A DNA stretch of 64,000 nucleotides from Caulobacteraceae bacterium. Its GTDB lineage: Bacteria > Pseudomonadota > Alphaproteobacteria > Caulobacterales > Caulobacteraceae. A program made the position numbers and the translations under genes. Location: positions 160,335 to 224,334 of the forward strand of contig CANJLQ010000004.1 in the NCBI GenBank assembly GCA_947475735.1. The letters run 5' to 3'. The notes beneath the pieces are model-generated. The model was not told the DNA's origin and ran no database searches. It saw nothing but the letters and a program-made list of their open reading frames with translations. Below, piece after piece: positions 44,557-51,776 of the stretch; position 1 is the first letter of the stretch, and the number at the start of each line of letters is the position of its first letter.

Positions 44557-45014
44557 CGCTTGGTCTCCATGTTCCACCGCGCCGCGTCGGCGTGGTCCGA
44601 GGCCCGCGCCTCGATCCAGCGCCGCCCGTCCGGCCCGTCCTCGCGCTTCCACAGGGGGGCGCGCGTCTTCAGCTGATCCATCAGATAGTCCGCCGCGTCG
44701 AAAGCCGTCCGCCGATGCGCCGCCGCCGCCGCCACGAACACGATCGCCTCGCCCGGCCGCACCTCGCCCCACCGGTGCACAGCCATCAGGTCGATCAGAT
44801 CGAACCGCGCCCGCGCCTCGTCCTCCAGCGCCGTCATCGCCTCTTCGGTAAAGCCGCGCCACGCATCCAGCGTCAGGGTCTCGACCGCCCGCCCGTCCGT
44901 CGCCGCCCGGCACAGGCCCGTGAAACTGACCACCGCCCCCACGTCCGTCCGTCCCGCGCAGAACGCGTCCAGCAGGGCCCCCGGGTCGATCGGCCCGTCC
45001 ACCAGCGTCGCCAC
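44553..45014 (-). CDS. moaE: Molybdopterin synthase catalytic subunit
   Basis: 153 residues with proposed GTG start at 45014, 4 bp after the moaD stop; the frame stays open to 45056 but overlaps moaD. Motifs are GAVVSFTGLCRAATDGRAVE, AVHRWGEVRPGEAIVFVAAA, HRRTAFDAADYLMDQLKTRA and PLWKRED. It converts cyclic pyranopterin to molybdopterin together with MoaD. Confidence 0.94.
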   Translation of the reverse strand: MATLVDGPIDPGALLDAFCAGRTDVGAVVSFTGLCRAATDGRAVETLTLDAWRGFTEEAMTALEDEARARFDLIDLMAVHRWGEVRPGEAIVFVAAAAAHRRTAFDAADYLMDQLKTRAPLWKREDGPDGRRWIEARASDHADAARWNMETKR

Positions 45015-45018
45015 GCGA

Positions 45019-45255
45019 TCAGCCCCCCGACACCGGCGGCGCGAAGGCCACCTCATCTTCCGGCGTCACCGCAACATCGCCGCGCACCACCACGCGGTTG
45101 ACCACGGTCATCCGCCCCGGCCGCGCCAGCCGCTCGGCCAGGCCCTCATGCTCGGACAGCACGGCCACCAGCGCCTCGGTGGAGGCTCCCTCGACCTCGC
45201 GCTCGCGCCAGCCGGCGACGTCGGCAAAGGCCCCGAACAGCAGAACGCGCGGCAC
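45019..45255 (-). CDS. moaD: Molybdopterin synthase sulfur carrier subunit
   Basis: 78 residues from GTG 45255. A ubiquitin-like fold with start VLLFGAFADVAGWREREVEG and the obligatory Gly-Gly end (FAPPVSGG), where the thiocarboxylate is formed. Between moaA (3-bp gap) and moaE (4-bp gap). Complete and of normal size. Confidence 0.95.
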   Translation of the reverse strand: MPRVLLFGAFADVAGWREREVEGASTEALVAVLSEHEGLAERLARPGRMTVVNRVVVRGDVAVTPEDEVAFAPPVSGG

Positions 45256-45258
45256 GGC

Positions 45259-46281
45259 TCAGCCCCCCGTCATCGACATGGGGCGGGCCACGGCGGGCGC
45301 CGCGTCCGGCCGGATGAGGAAATCGTGGGCACCTGGCTTCCTCGCCACCGCCGCCCGGATCGCCGCCTCGACCGCCGCCTCGCCGCCCTGCGCCAACGCC
45401 CCCGCCAGATCGGCGTGATCGTCCTGGCCCAGGCACAGGTACAGCCGCCCGGTGCAGGTCAGCCGCACCCGGTTGCAGTCGCCGCAGAAATTGTGGGTCA
45501 TCGGCGTGATGAAGCCCAGAGTCCCGCCGGTCTCCTCGACACGGACATAGCGCGCCGGCCCGCCCGTGCGCTTGACCATCGGTGTCAGGGTCCAGCGATC
45601 CTCCAGCCCCCGCCGCACCGCGCCCAGCGACAGGAACTGCGCCTCCCGGTCCGCCCCGATCTCGCCCATCGGCATGGCCTCGATCAGGCTGATCTCGTGG
45701 CCCTCGCCGTGCGCCCAGGCGATCAGATCGGGCAGGTCCGCCGCATTGTCCGACGCCAGCGCCACCGCATTGATCTTGACCGCCAGCCCCGCCGTCTTGG
45801 CCGCCGCGATGCCGTCCAGCGCCCGCGACACATCCCCGCCCCGCGTCAGCCGGCGATAGGTCTCGGGATCGCGCGTATCCAGCGAGACGTTGACCCTGCG
45901 GACGCCATTCGCTGCGAGTTCGACGGCATGCTCCGCCAGTCGCGTCCCGTTGGTCGTCAGCGTCAGCTCGTCCAGCGCGCCGCTGGCCAGGTGCCGCGAC
46001 AGGCGCGCGACCAGCTCCATGAACCCCTTCCGCACCAAGGGTTCGCCCCCTGTCAGCCTCAGCCGCCGCGCCCCCAGCCCGACGAACGTCGAGGCCAGCC
46101 GGTCGAGATCCTCGATGGACAGCAGCGCGTCCCGGGGCAGGAAGGCCTGCCGCTCCGCCATGCAGTAGGTGCAGCGCAGATCGCAGCGGTCCGTAACCGA
46201 AACCCGCACATAGCGAATGACCCGGCCGAGGGGATCGACCAGCGGATCGGCGGCGCGACTGGACGCGGGAATGGTCGTCAT
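45259..46281 (-). CDS. moaA: GTP 3',8-cyclase
   Basis: 340 residues from ATG 46281. Radical SAM protein with the N-terminal cluster site CDLRCTYCMAE, GGEPLVRKGF, and the C-terminal cluster cysteines in THNFCGDCNRVRLTCTGRLY. It opens the molybdenum-cofactor operon. Its start codon lies 6 bp from that of the divergent modA, so both promoters must lie within the opposite coding sequences or be shared. Confidence 0.97.
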   Translation of the reverse strand: MTTIPASSRAADPLVDPLGRVIRYVRVSVTDRCDLRCTYCMAERQAFLPRDALLSIEDLDRLASTFVGLGARRLRLTGGEPLVRKGFMELVARLSRHLASGALDELTLTTNGTRLAEHAVELAANGVRRVNVSLDTRDPETYRRLTRGGDVSRALDGIAAAKTAGLAVKINAVALASDNAADLPDLIAWAHGEGHEISLIEAMPMGEIGADREAQFLSLGAVRRGLEDRWTLTPMVKRTGGPARYVRVEETGGTLGFITPMTHNFCGDCNRVRLTCTGRLYLCLGQDDHADLAGALAQGGEAAVEAAIRAAVARKPGAHDFLIRPDAAPAVARPMSMTGG

Positions 46282-46287
46282 GTTCAA

Positions 46288-47064
46288 ATGAGCATAACGC
46301 CTGCGCGAGGGGAGACGAAAGCCATTTCCGCCGTTTTCGCCCGCCGGACGCTTCTGGTTACCGCCGCCGCCGCGGCGCTGTCCGCCTGCGCCCGCCCGCC
46401 GAGCGGGCCCCTGACCCTCTTCGCGGCCGCCTCCCTGGTCGATGCGATCGGCGAGATCCTGCCGCTGTTCACCGCCGCCGGAGGGCCCGAGGTCCGATCC
46501 GTCTTCGCCGGCAGCGGCGAACTGGCACGCCAGACACAGGCCGGCGCGCCCGCCGATGTCGTCATCCTGGCCGACGACGTCTGGATGACCCGCCTGTCCG
46601 ACAGCGGCGCTGTCCGCCGCGACAGCGTCGTCCCCCTGCTGACCAACCGCCTCGTCGTCATCGCCCCCGCCGACCGGCCCCCTGCCCCCTTCGCCTGGAC
46701 CGGCCGCATCGCCATCGGCGATCCCGACAGCGTCCCCGCCGGCCGCTATGCCCGCCAGACCCTGGCCGCCCTCGGCCTCTGGGAGACGCTGGAATCCCGT
46801 CTCGTGCTCGCCGGAGACGTCCGCGCCGTCCGCGCCTTCGTCGCCGGGGGTGAGGTCGATCTCGGCATCGTCTACCGCAGCGACGCGCTCGGCTTCGACG
46901 CCGTCCGCGTCGTCCACGTGCCGGAGCCCCAGCCCGCGATCGTCTATCCGGCCGCCCTGACGACCGCCGCCGCCGCCGCCGCCGCCGCCGACTTGATGGC
47001 CTTCCTGCGCGGGCCCGAGGCAACCGCCGTCTTCGCCCGGCTCGGCTTCGGCGCCCCGCGATGA
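46288..47064 (+). CDS. modA: Molybdate ABC transporter substrate-binding protein
   Basis: 258 residues from ATG 46288. A signal sequence with lipobox-like LSAC (LLVTAAAAALSACARPP) precedes the ModA fold: LTLFAAASLVDAIGEILPLF, VFAGSGELARQTQAGAPADV, IAIGDPDSVPAGRYARQTLA and GEVDLGIVYRSDA. It binds molybdate or tungstate in the periplasm. The stop overlaps the modE-like gene by 4 bp. Confidence 0.94.
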   Translation: MSITPARGETKAISAVFARRTLLVTAAAAALSACARPPSGPLTLFAAASLVDAIGEILPLFTAAGGPEVRSVFAGSGELARQTQAGAPADVVILADDVWMTRLSDSGAVRRDSVVPLLTNRLVVIAPADRPPAPFAWTGRIAIGDPDSVPAGRYARQTLAALGLWETLESRLVLAGDVRAVRAFVAGGEVDLGIVYRSDALGFDAVRVVHVPEPQPAIVYPAALTTAAAAAAAADLMAFLRGPEATAVFARLGFGAPR

Positions 47065-47426
47065 GCCCCGCTGCGAAGGCGCAAGAGCCGCCCCGCTTGT
47101 GGTTCCAGGTCCGCATCGGCGAGGGCCGCCTCGGCCCCGGCAAGGCCCAGCTGCTCACCCTGATCCGCGACACCGGATCGCTCAGCGAGGCGGCGCGCCG
47201 CATGGGCATGTCCTATCGCCGCGCCTGGACCCTGATGGAGGCGATCAACGCCCTGGCCGACGCCCCTGCCGTGGAAACCGAGCGCGGCGGCACGGGCGGC
47301 GGCGGCTCGCGCCTGACCCCGCGCGGCGAGGCCCTGCTGGCCGCGTACGAAGCGCTCCGAACGACCCTCGACGCCGCCGCCGCACCGATCCTGGCCCGCC
47401 TCGCCGCCCTCGACGACGATGCCTGA
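47061..47426 (+). CDS. ModE-like winged-helix regulator without molybdate-binding domain
   Basis: 121 residues from ATG 47061. The ModE N-terminal HTH is clear: GKAQLLTLIRDTGSLSEAAR followed by RMGMSYRRAWTLMEAIN. The TOBE/Mop domains of full-length ModE (about 260 residues) are missing. Single-domain forms are common in alphaproteobacteria. It sits between modA and modB and likely controls this operon, but how molybdate is sensed is not evident. Confidence 0.9.
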   Translation: MSPAAKAQEPPRLWFQVRIGEGRLGPGKAQLLTLIRDTGSLSEAARRMGMSYRRAWTLMEAINALADAPAVETERGGTGGGGSRLTPRGEALLAAYEALRTTLDAAAAPILARLAALDDDA

Positions 47427-48126
47427 TCTGTTCGCCGCCCCGACCGCGCCGGAGCTGGAGGCTCTGGGTCTGTCCCTGCGTATCGGCCTCGTCGCCACCC
47501 TGGCCACCCTGCCGATCGCGCTGGCCCTAAGCCTCCTGCTCGCGCGCGGCCGTTTCCCCGGCAAGTGGGCCGTCGAGGCCCTGGTCAACCTGCCGCTCGT
47601 CTTGCCGCCCGTGGTCACAGGTCTCGCCTTGCTGCTTCTCTTCGGGCGGAACGGCCCGGCCGGTCGCCTGCTGTCGGACGTGTTCGGCGTCAGCCTCCTG
47701 TTCCACTGGACGGGCGCGGCGCTCGCCGCCGGGGTTATGGCCCTGCCACTCATGGTCCGCCCGATCCGCCTGTCGATCGAGGCCGTCGATCGGGGCCTGG
47801 AACAGGCCGCCGCCACCCTGGGCGCGCCGCCCCTATGGGTGCTGGCGACGGTCACCCTGCCGCTCGCCCTGCCCGGCGTGATCGCCGGGGCCCTCCTCGG
47901 CTTCGCGCGCGCCTTCGGAGAGTTCGGCGCCACCATCACCTTCGTCGGCGCCATCCCCGGCGAGACGCGCACCTTACCCGTCGCCGTCTATGCCGCGCTG
48001 CAGGGCGTGGACGGAGAGACCGCCGCCCTGCGTCTGGCCTTGATCTCCGTCATCGTCGCCGTGATCGCCCTGGTCGCCACCGAGGCCGTCTCGCGCCGCC
48101 TGTCGGCCCGGAGCGCGGTGGCATGA
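47419..48126 (+). CDS. modB: Molybdate ABC transporter permease
   Basis: 235 residues from ATG 47419 with about five membrane helices. The binding-protein-dependent permease loop is seen in LEQAAATLGAPPLWVLATVT followed by LPLALPGVIAGALLGFARAFGEFGA. It overlaps modE by 8 bp and modC by 4 bp. Forms the channel of the ModABC importer. Confidence 0.94.
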   Translation: MPDLFAAPTAPELEALGLSLRIGLVATLATLPIALALSLLLARGRFPGKWAVEALVNLPLVLPPVVTGLALLLLFGRNGPAGRLLSDVFGVSLLFHWTGAALAAGVMALPLMVRPIRLSIEAVDRGLEQAAATLGAPPLWVLATVTLPLALPGVIAGALLGFARAFGEFGATITFVGAIPGETRTLPVAVYAALQGVDGETAALRLALISVIVAVIALVATEAVSRRLSARSAVA

Positions 48127-48752
48127 GCCTGTCGCTGGACATCGAAGCCGAACGCGGTGGCTTCACCCTGAACGCCCGCTTCGACAGCGCCGCGCGCGTC
48201 GTCACCGTTCAGGGTCCGTCCGGCGCGGGCAAGACCACCCTGCTGCACGCCGTCGCCGGACTGATCCCCGTCACCCGCGCACGGGTCCTCGCCGGCAGGG
48301 ACACCGTGGTCGACACCGACGCCGGCCGTTCGCCCCCGTCCCACCGGCGAGGCGTCGGCTATGTCTTTCAGGATGTGCGTCTGTTTCCGCACCTAAGCGT
48401 CGCCGCGAACATCGCCTACGGCCGCCGCTTCGCCGAAGCGCCCGCCGACATCGATCCGCTCGTCGATCTCCTCGATCTTCGTCCGCTCCTGACCCGCTGG
48501 ACCCGCAATCTCTCGGGCGGAGAGGCCCGGCGCGTGGCCCTGGCCCGCGCGCTCGCCACCGGCCCCCGCCTGTTGCTGCTCGACGAACCCTTCGCCGGAC
48601 TGGACGCGCGACGCCGCGACGAGCTCCTGCCCTATCTGGTCGCCCTTCGCGACCGCACCGCCCTGCCGATGCTCCTGGTCTCTCATGACCCGCGCGACGC
48701 CGACGCCCTGGCCCAGGACCGGGTCGAAATCGTGGAGGGACGGCTGGTCTGA
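48123..48752 (+). CDS. modC: Molybdate ABC transporter ATPase, short form
   Basis: 209 residues from ATG 48123. Walker A is GPSGAGKTTLLHAVAG, Q-loop YVFQDVRLFPHL, signature NLSGGEARRVALARALA, Walker B LLLLDEPFAGLDARRR and H-loop LLVSHDPRDADAL. It ends right after the ATPase core; the C-terminal TOBE domain of typical ModC (about 350 residues) is absent. No frameshift remnant is visible downstream, so this is a genuine short form. Confidence 0.92.
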   Translation: MSLSLDIEAERGGFTLNARFDSAARVVTVQGPSGAGKTTLLHAVAGLIPVTRARVLAGRDTVVDTDAGRSPPSHRRGVGYVFQDVRLFPHLSVAANIAYGRRFAEAPADIDPLVDLLDLRPLLTRWTRNLSGGEARRVALARALATGPRLLLLDEPFAGLDARRRDELLPYLVALRDRTALPMLLVSHDPRDADALAQDRVEIVEGRLV

Positions 48753-48845
48753 GGGAAGAATGGCGCACCCGAGATGAACGTGAGTCATGTTCGCCGTCGT
48801 CCGGGAGCGTCCACGGCTGTCCGAATATCGTTTTATTTCAGATAT

Positions 48846-49046
48846 TTATAACTCCGTGCTAAGCTGATCCTCCAGTTCGTCGGAGCGGATGCGCGAAGCG
48901 CCGCCCACCTTTCTGATGACGAACGCTCCGCTCTTCGCGAGCTGATAGAGGGTGGACCGGCTTACATTCAGCCGCCTGTAGGCCTCCGGAATGGTGTGAA
49001 GGCAGATGGCATCTGGCGATGCGCGTGTTTGTCGGTCTTCGACCAT
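48846..49046 (-). CDS. Excisionase/AlpA-like helix-turn-helix protein
   Basis: 66 residues from ATG 49046, with GGAG 6-9 nt upstream. The sequence CLHTIPEAYRRLNVSRSTLY is followed by QLAKSGAFVIRKVGGASRIR and SDELEDQL, which is the HTH_17 layout of excisionases and phage AlpA-type regulators. It lies in a lower-GC segment next to a broken gene, suggesting a decayed mobile element. No integrase is found nearby. The stretch 48753-48845 upstream of its stop is AT-rich and holds nothing recognisable. Confidence 0.78.
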   Translation of the reverse strand: MVEDRQTRASPDAICLHTIPEAYRRLNVSRSTLYQLAKSGAFVIRKVGGASRIRSDELEDQLSTEL

Positions 49047-49112
49047 GGGGGTGCTCCAGTGAATGGAGCGTCCCAATGGAAGAACATTTCGGGTCGGAGC
49101 AACAGCGGCCCT

Positions 49113-49141
49113 CCGGATAAGTTGGACCCCAAGTTATCCGG
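49113..49141. terminator. Hairpin over the end of the broken gene
   Basis: Inverted repeat CCGGATAAGTTGG and CCAAGTTATCCGG, 13 bp with one mismatch and a 3-nt loop. It overlaps the TAA stop of the frame at 49134-49985 and separates it from the HTH gene. A terminator or an element end. Confidence 0.5.
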
Positions 49142-49985
49142 CTCGGTTACGGATCCGATCGATCGTTAGCGGGAGCTCACGCTTCACCACCTGCTCCAGG
49201 AAGGCGGCCAGTACAGCACGAGGCATTCGCTCGGGACGCCCCGATATCAGGCCATAGGGCCGGTAGACGTTGATTTCGCAGAGGAGTGCCGTGAGGAAGC
49301 CCTGCGGCGTGTTCTCCTGGGAACCTCCGCTTAGCGGCAGCCTTGAGTATCTTTGCCAGGCCAAGGCAATCCGCTCCGCTGCGGCGATGGTCGGAGGATC
49401 GCTTTGGTGTTTTGGTCCCATCACGCCGATCCCTGAAGCGGCCTTGATCGCTACTAAAGCGCGACGGACATCCGGTCGCGGGCGATCGGTCCACCCAGGG
49501 CAGATAAGTTCAAAGATTGGCTGGAGCGCCTGCTCCATGCGCAGATGCTGACGCGTCAGTTCAGTCACCCAATCTTTCGGCGTGTCGTCGTCGATGACGA
49601 ACCGCTGGTGCTTGTCGAGAAGCTTTAGGCTTTTCGCAACCGACTTAAGGAGCTTTTGGACGTCATCGTTGAGGTAGGCGTTCTCCTGCTCTCTTGCTCA
49701 ATTCCATTCAAAGACGGTCAGTTCAACCTGATCGATAAATCCCGCGAAGGCGGACGGCGGAATCTGGCCCATGGTCGAAAGACGTTGTCGGTCGGGGGGA
49801 GTTATCAGCTGATAAGTATGACGCTTTCGAGCTCGAGGAGGCTCTATCGGCGCGAACGACTCCACGCCAACGCCTAATGCTCCAGTGGGGGTTAAAACTC
49901 GGGCGCGAGTGCTGAGGTCGGTTTTTTTCTTGGCGGTACGAGGCCGTCCAGCACTACTTCTATGATTGCCGTCTCGGTCGGTCAC
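49134..49985 (-). pseudogene. Unknown gene interrupted by one in-frame TGA
   Basis: One reading frame runs from GTG 49985 to the stop at 49134, about 283 codons, broken only by TGA at 49700-49698. Before it the sequence ends GFIDQVELTVFEWN; after it continues AREQENAYLNDDVQKLLKSV and AKSLKLLDKHQRFVIDDD without shift. Residue use is protein-like on both sides. A downstream fragment could start at GTG 49568 (144 residues, ending IDRIRNRAG). No family is recognised. It may be a nonsense-mutated phage or island gene, or a sequencing error. Confidence 0.65.
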
Positions 49986-50303
49986 AAGGAATGTCCTGTA
50001 GGCCGCGCTCTAGCTGCGTAGCGCCTGATCATCGAACGGTACAAGGGCCGAGAGCCGATGTCTGCGCCGGCTCATCGCTGGAGGGCAAAGCCACGACAGG
50101 CGCGTCGGTCCAGTTGGCCCAGTGGTGCGGTGCAGGATCGCATATTTCAGCACAATCGACACGTTGACGGACAAGCGAGGACGTCGATGGAGGCGGTCCG
50201 TTCGTGGCTCAATGCGGCGGTTGGGAACGTCCGCTTGTCGGACGGCGAGCTAGCCGACAGGGCCGACTATGACATCTATGGCGACTAAACTCAGCTCAGC
50301 GGG
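49986..50303. other. Intergenic stretch without a convincing gene
   Basis: About 320 bp between the broken gene and the TetR gene. A 76-codon frame on the plus strand (50058-50288) ends LSDGELADRADYDIYGD but has no ribosome site or recognisable family. Composition is mixed and looks like remnant DNA at the edge of the catabolic island. Confidence 0.5.
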
Positions 50304-50969
50304 TCATCGACCCGTCTGCATGCCGCCAACGATCATCTCGGCATAGGTTTCGCCGATCTCCCGTGCCGACTGCTGGGAGGTCTCGGGACGGAACCAGCGA
50401 TGGGTCCAACCGAGAACGCCGAGCATGCCGTAGGCGACGACCCGCGATGGGCCGACGTTTCTCAGGCTGCCGTCCGCATACCCCGCCTCGACGATCTCGA
50501 TGAAGGCGTTCTCGATGATGCGATTGACCTGACGCATGTCCGAGGACCACTTGGTCCGGGAGCCGGACACCCGGCTCAGGTTCTCGCGAATATAGATGAA
50601 CAGCAGAGGATAGTGCTCGCCGTAGGACTCCATGATGGCGACGATCAGCGCCCTCAACTTCTCCGGCGGTGACATTTCGCTCGCGGCGATCTCGGTGGCG
50701 ATTTCGGAGTTCCGCTCGGCGACCGCGCGCAGGACCTCGTCGAACAGCTCTTCCTTGGAGGATATGTAGTAGTAGACCGATGCCCGATCGATCCCCAGTT
50801 CCGCTGCGACGGCGCTGATGCTGGCCCCCTGCAGGCCGAGACGATCAAAGACCCGGACCGCCGCTTCCGCGATCTCGCGACGCCGACGCTTGTAGGCGTC
50901 GGAGCTCTCATGTTTGGCGGCCTTTCGGCGTTTCCCGATACCGCTGGTCTGATCGGTTGAAGCAGTCAT
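50304..50969 (-). CDS. TetR-family regulator of the catabolic island
   Basis: 221 residues. A basic leader (KRRKAAKHESSDAYKRRRRE) precedes the TetR HTH: AVRVFDRLGLQGASISAVAA followed by ELGIDRASVYYYISSKEELF. The C-terminal domain is of the type with a TetR_C ligand pocket (EHYPLLFIYIRENLSRVSGS). It is the last gene of the minus-strand catabolic operon and the natural candidate for binding the RTCAAY-N6-GTTGAY palindromes at 57450-57489 and 63588-63605. Confidence 0.9.
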   Translation of the reverse strand: MTASTDQTSGIGKRRKAAKHESSDAYKRRRREIAEAAVRVFDRLGLQGASISAVAAELGIDRASVYYYISSKEELFDEVLRAVAERNSEIATEIAASEMSPPEKLRALIVAIMESYGEHYPLLFIYIRENLSRVSGSRTKWSSDMRQVNRIIENAFIEIVEAGYADGSLRNVGPSRVVAYGMLGVLGWTHRWFRPETSQQSAREIGETYAEMIVGGMQTGR

Positions 50970-51017
50970 TGCCGACCCTGATTACCGATGGAATCGGCAA
51001 ACACCAACGCGTCGCAC

Positions 51018-51776
51018 TCAGCCTTTCGGGCCACCGGCAACATAAAGAACCTGTCCGGTGACGAAGCTCGACCGCTCGTCTGCGAAGAAGGAGACGGCGT
51101 TGGCGACGTCGTCGGGATGGCCGGGACGACCGACGGGGATGTCGCGCACGACCTCGGCGACCATGGCGTCGAAGGACAGGCCCAGGCGCTCCGCAACGCC
51201 GGCCGTCATGGGTGTCACGACGAAGCCTGGGGCCACCACATTGGCTGTTATGCCCGACTTTCCCAGTTCAAGGGCGAGAGACTTGGTCAGGCCGATCACC
51301 CCGGCCTTGGCGGCGGCGTAGTTGGCCTGGCCGTGAGCGCCGAGCGCGGCGATGCTTGCGAGGTTGACGATCCGTCCGTGGCCTCTGGTGCGCATGCCGG
51401 CCTGTACGGCCCGACACATGAGGAAGACCCCGCGCAGGTTGACGTCCTGGACGACCTGCCAGTCCTCAAGGCTCATCTTGGCGACGGTCCGCTCCCGCAG
51501 GATGCCGGCATTGTTCACGAGAACCGCCGCAGGGCCCAGCGCGGCCTCCACCGACGCGACGGCGTGCTCGACCGACCCTTCATCCGCGACGTCCACGGCC
51601 ACACCCAGGGCGTGTCGGCCGAGGGCCTCAACCTTGGCAACAGTCTCGGCGCAGGCCGAGGCGTCCAGATCCATTACGGCGATGTCGCATCCGTCGCGGG
51701 CGAGGCGCTCGGCGATCGCGGCACCGATGCCGCGTGCGGCCCCGGTCACCAGGGCGATCCGTGTGCCCTCGCTCAT
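51018..51776 (-). CDS. Short-chain dehydrogenase/reductase (FabG-like)
   Basis: 252 residues from ATG 51776. Cofactor site TGAARGIGAAIAERLA, NNAGILRE, catalytic Ser in NLASIAALGAHG and Tyr/Lys in YAAAKAG, with the C-terminal SSFVTGQVLYVAGG. It overlaps the acyl-CoA ligase by 4 bp. In this setting it may oxidise a hydroxyacyl-CoA or an alcohol of the island's substrate. Confidence 0.92.
   Translation of the reverse strand: MSEGTRIALVTGAARGIGAAIAERLARDGCDIAVMDLDASACAETVAKVEALGRHALGVAVDVADEGSVEHAVASVEAALGPAAVLVNNAGILRERTVAKMSLEDWQVVQDVNLRGVFLMCRAVQAGMRTRGHGRIVNLASIAALGAHGQANYAAAKAGVIGLTKSLALELGKSGITANVVAPGFVVTPMTAGVAERLGLSFDAMVAEVVRDIPVGRPGHPDDVANAVSFFADERSSFVTGQVLYVAGGPKG

Noticed and set aside
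46240-46330. Molybdenum-cofactor riboswitch before moaA
   Set aside because: There is no leader between the divergent starts in which such an RNA could fold.
49698-49700. TGA as a selenocysteine codon
   Set aside because: No stem-loop suited to a SECIS element is apparent just downstream, and no selenoprotein family is recognised.
50058-50288. 76-codon gene on the plus strand
   Set aside because: No ribosome site, no recognisable family, and it lies in remnant DNA; recorded only as part of the intergenic entry.
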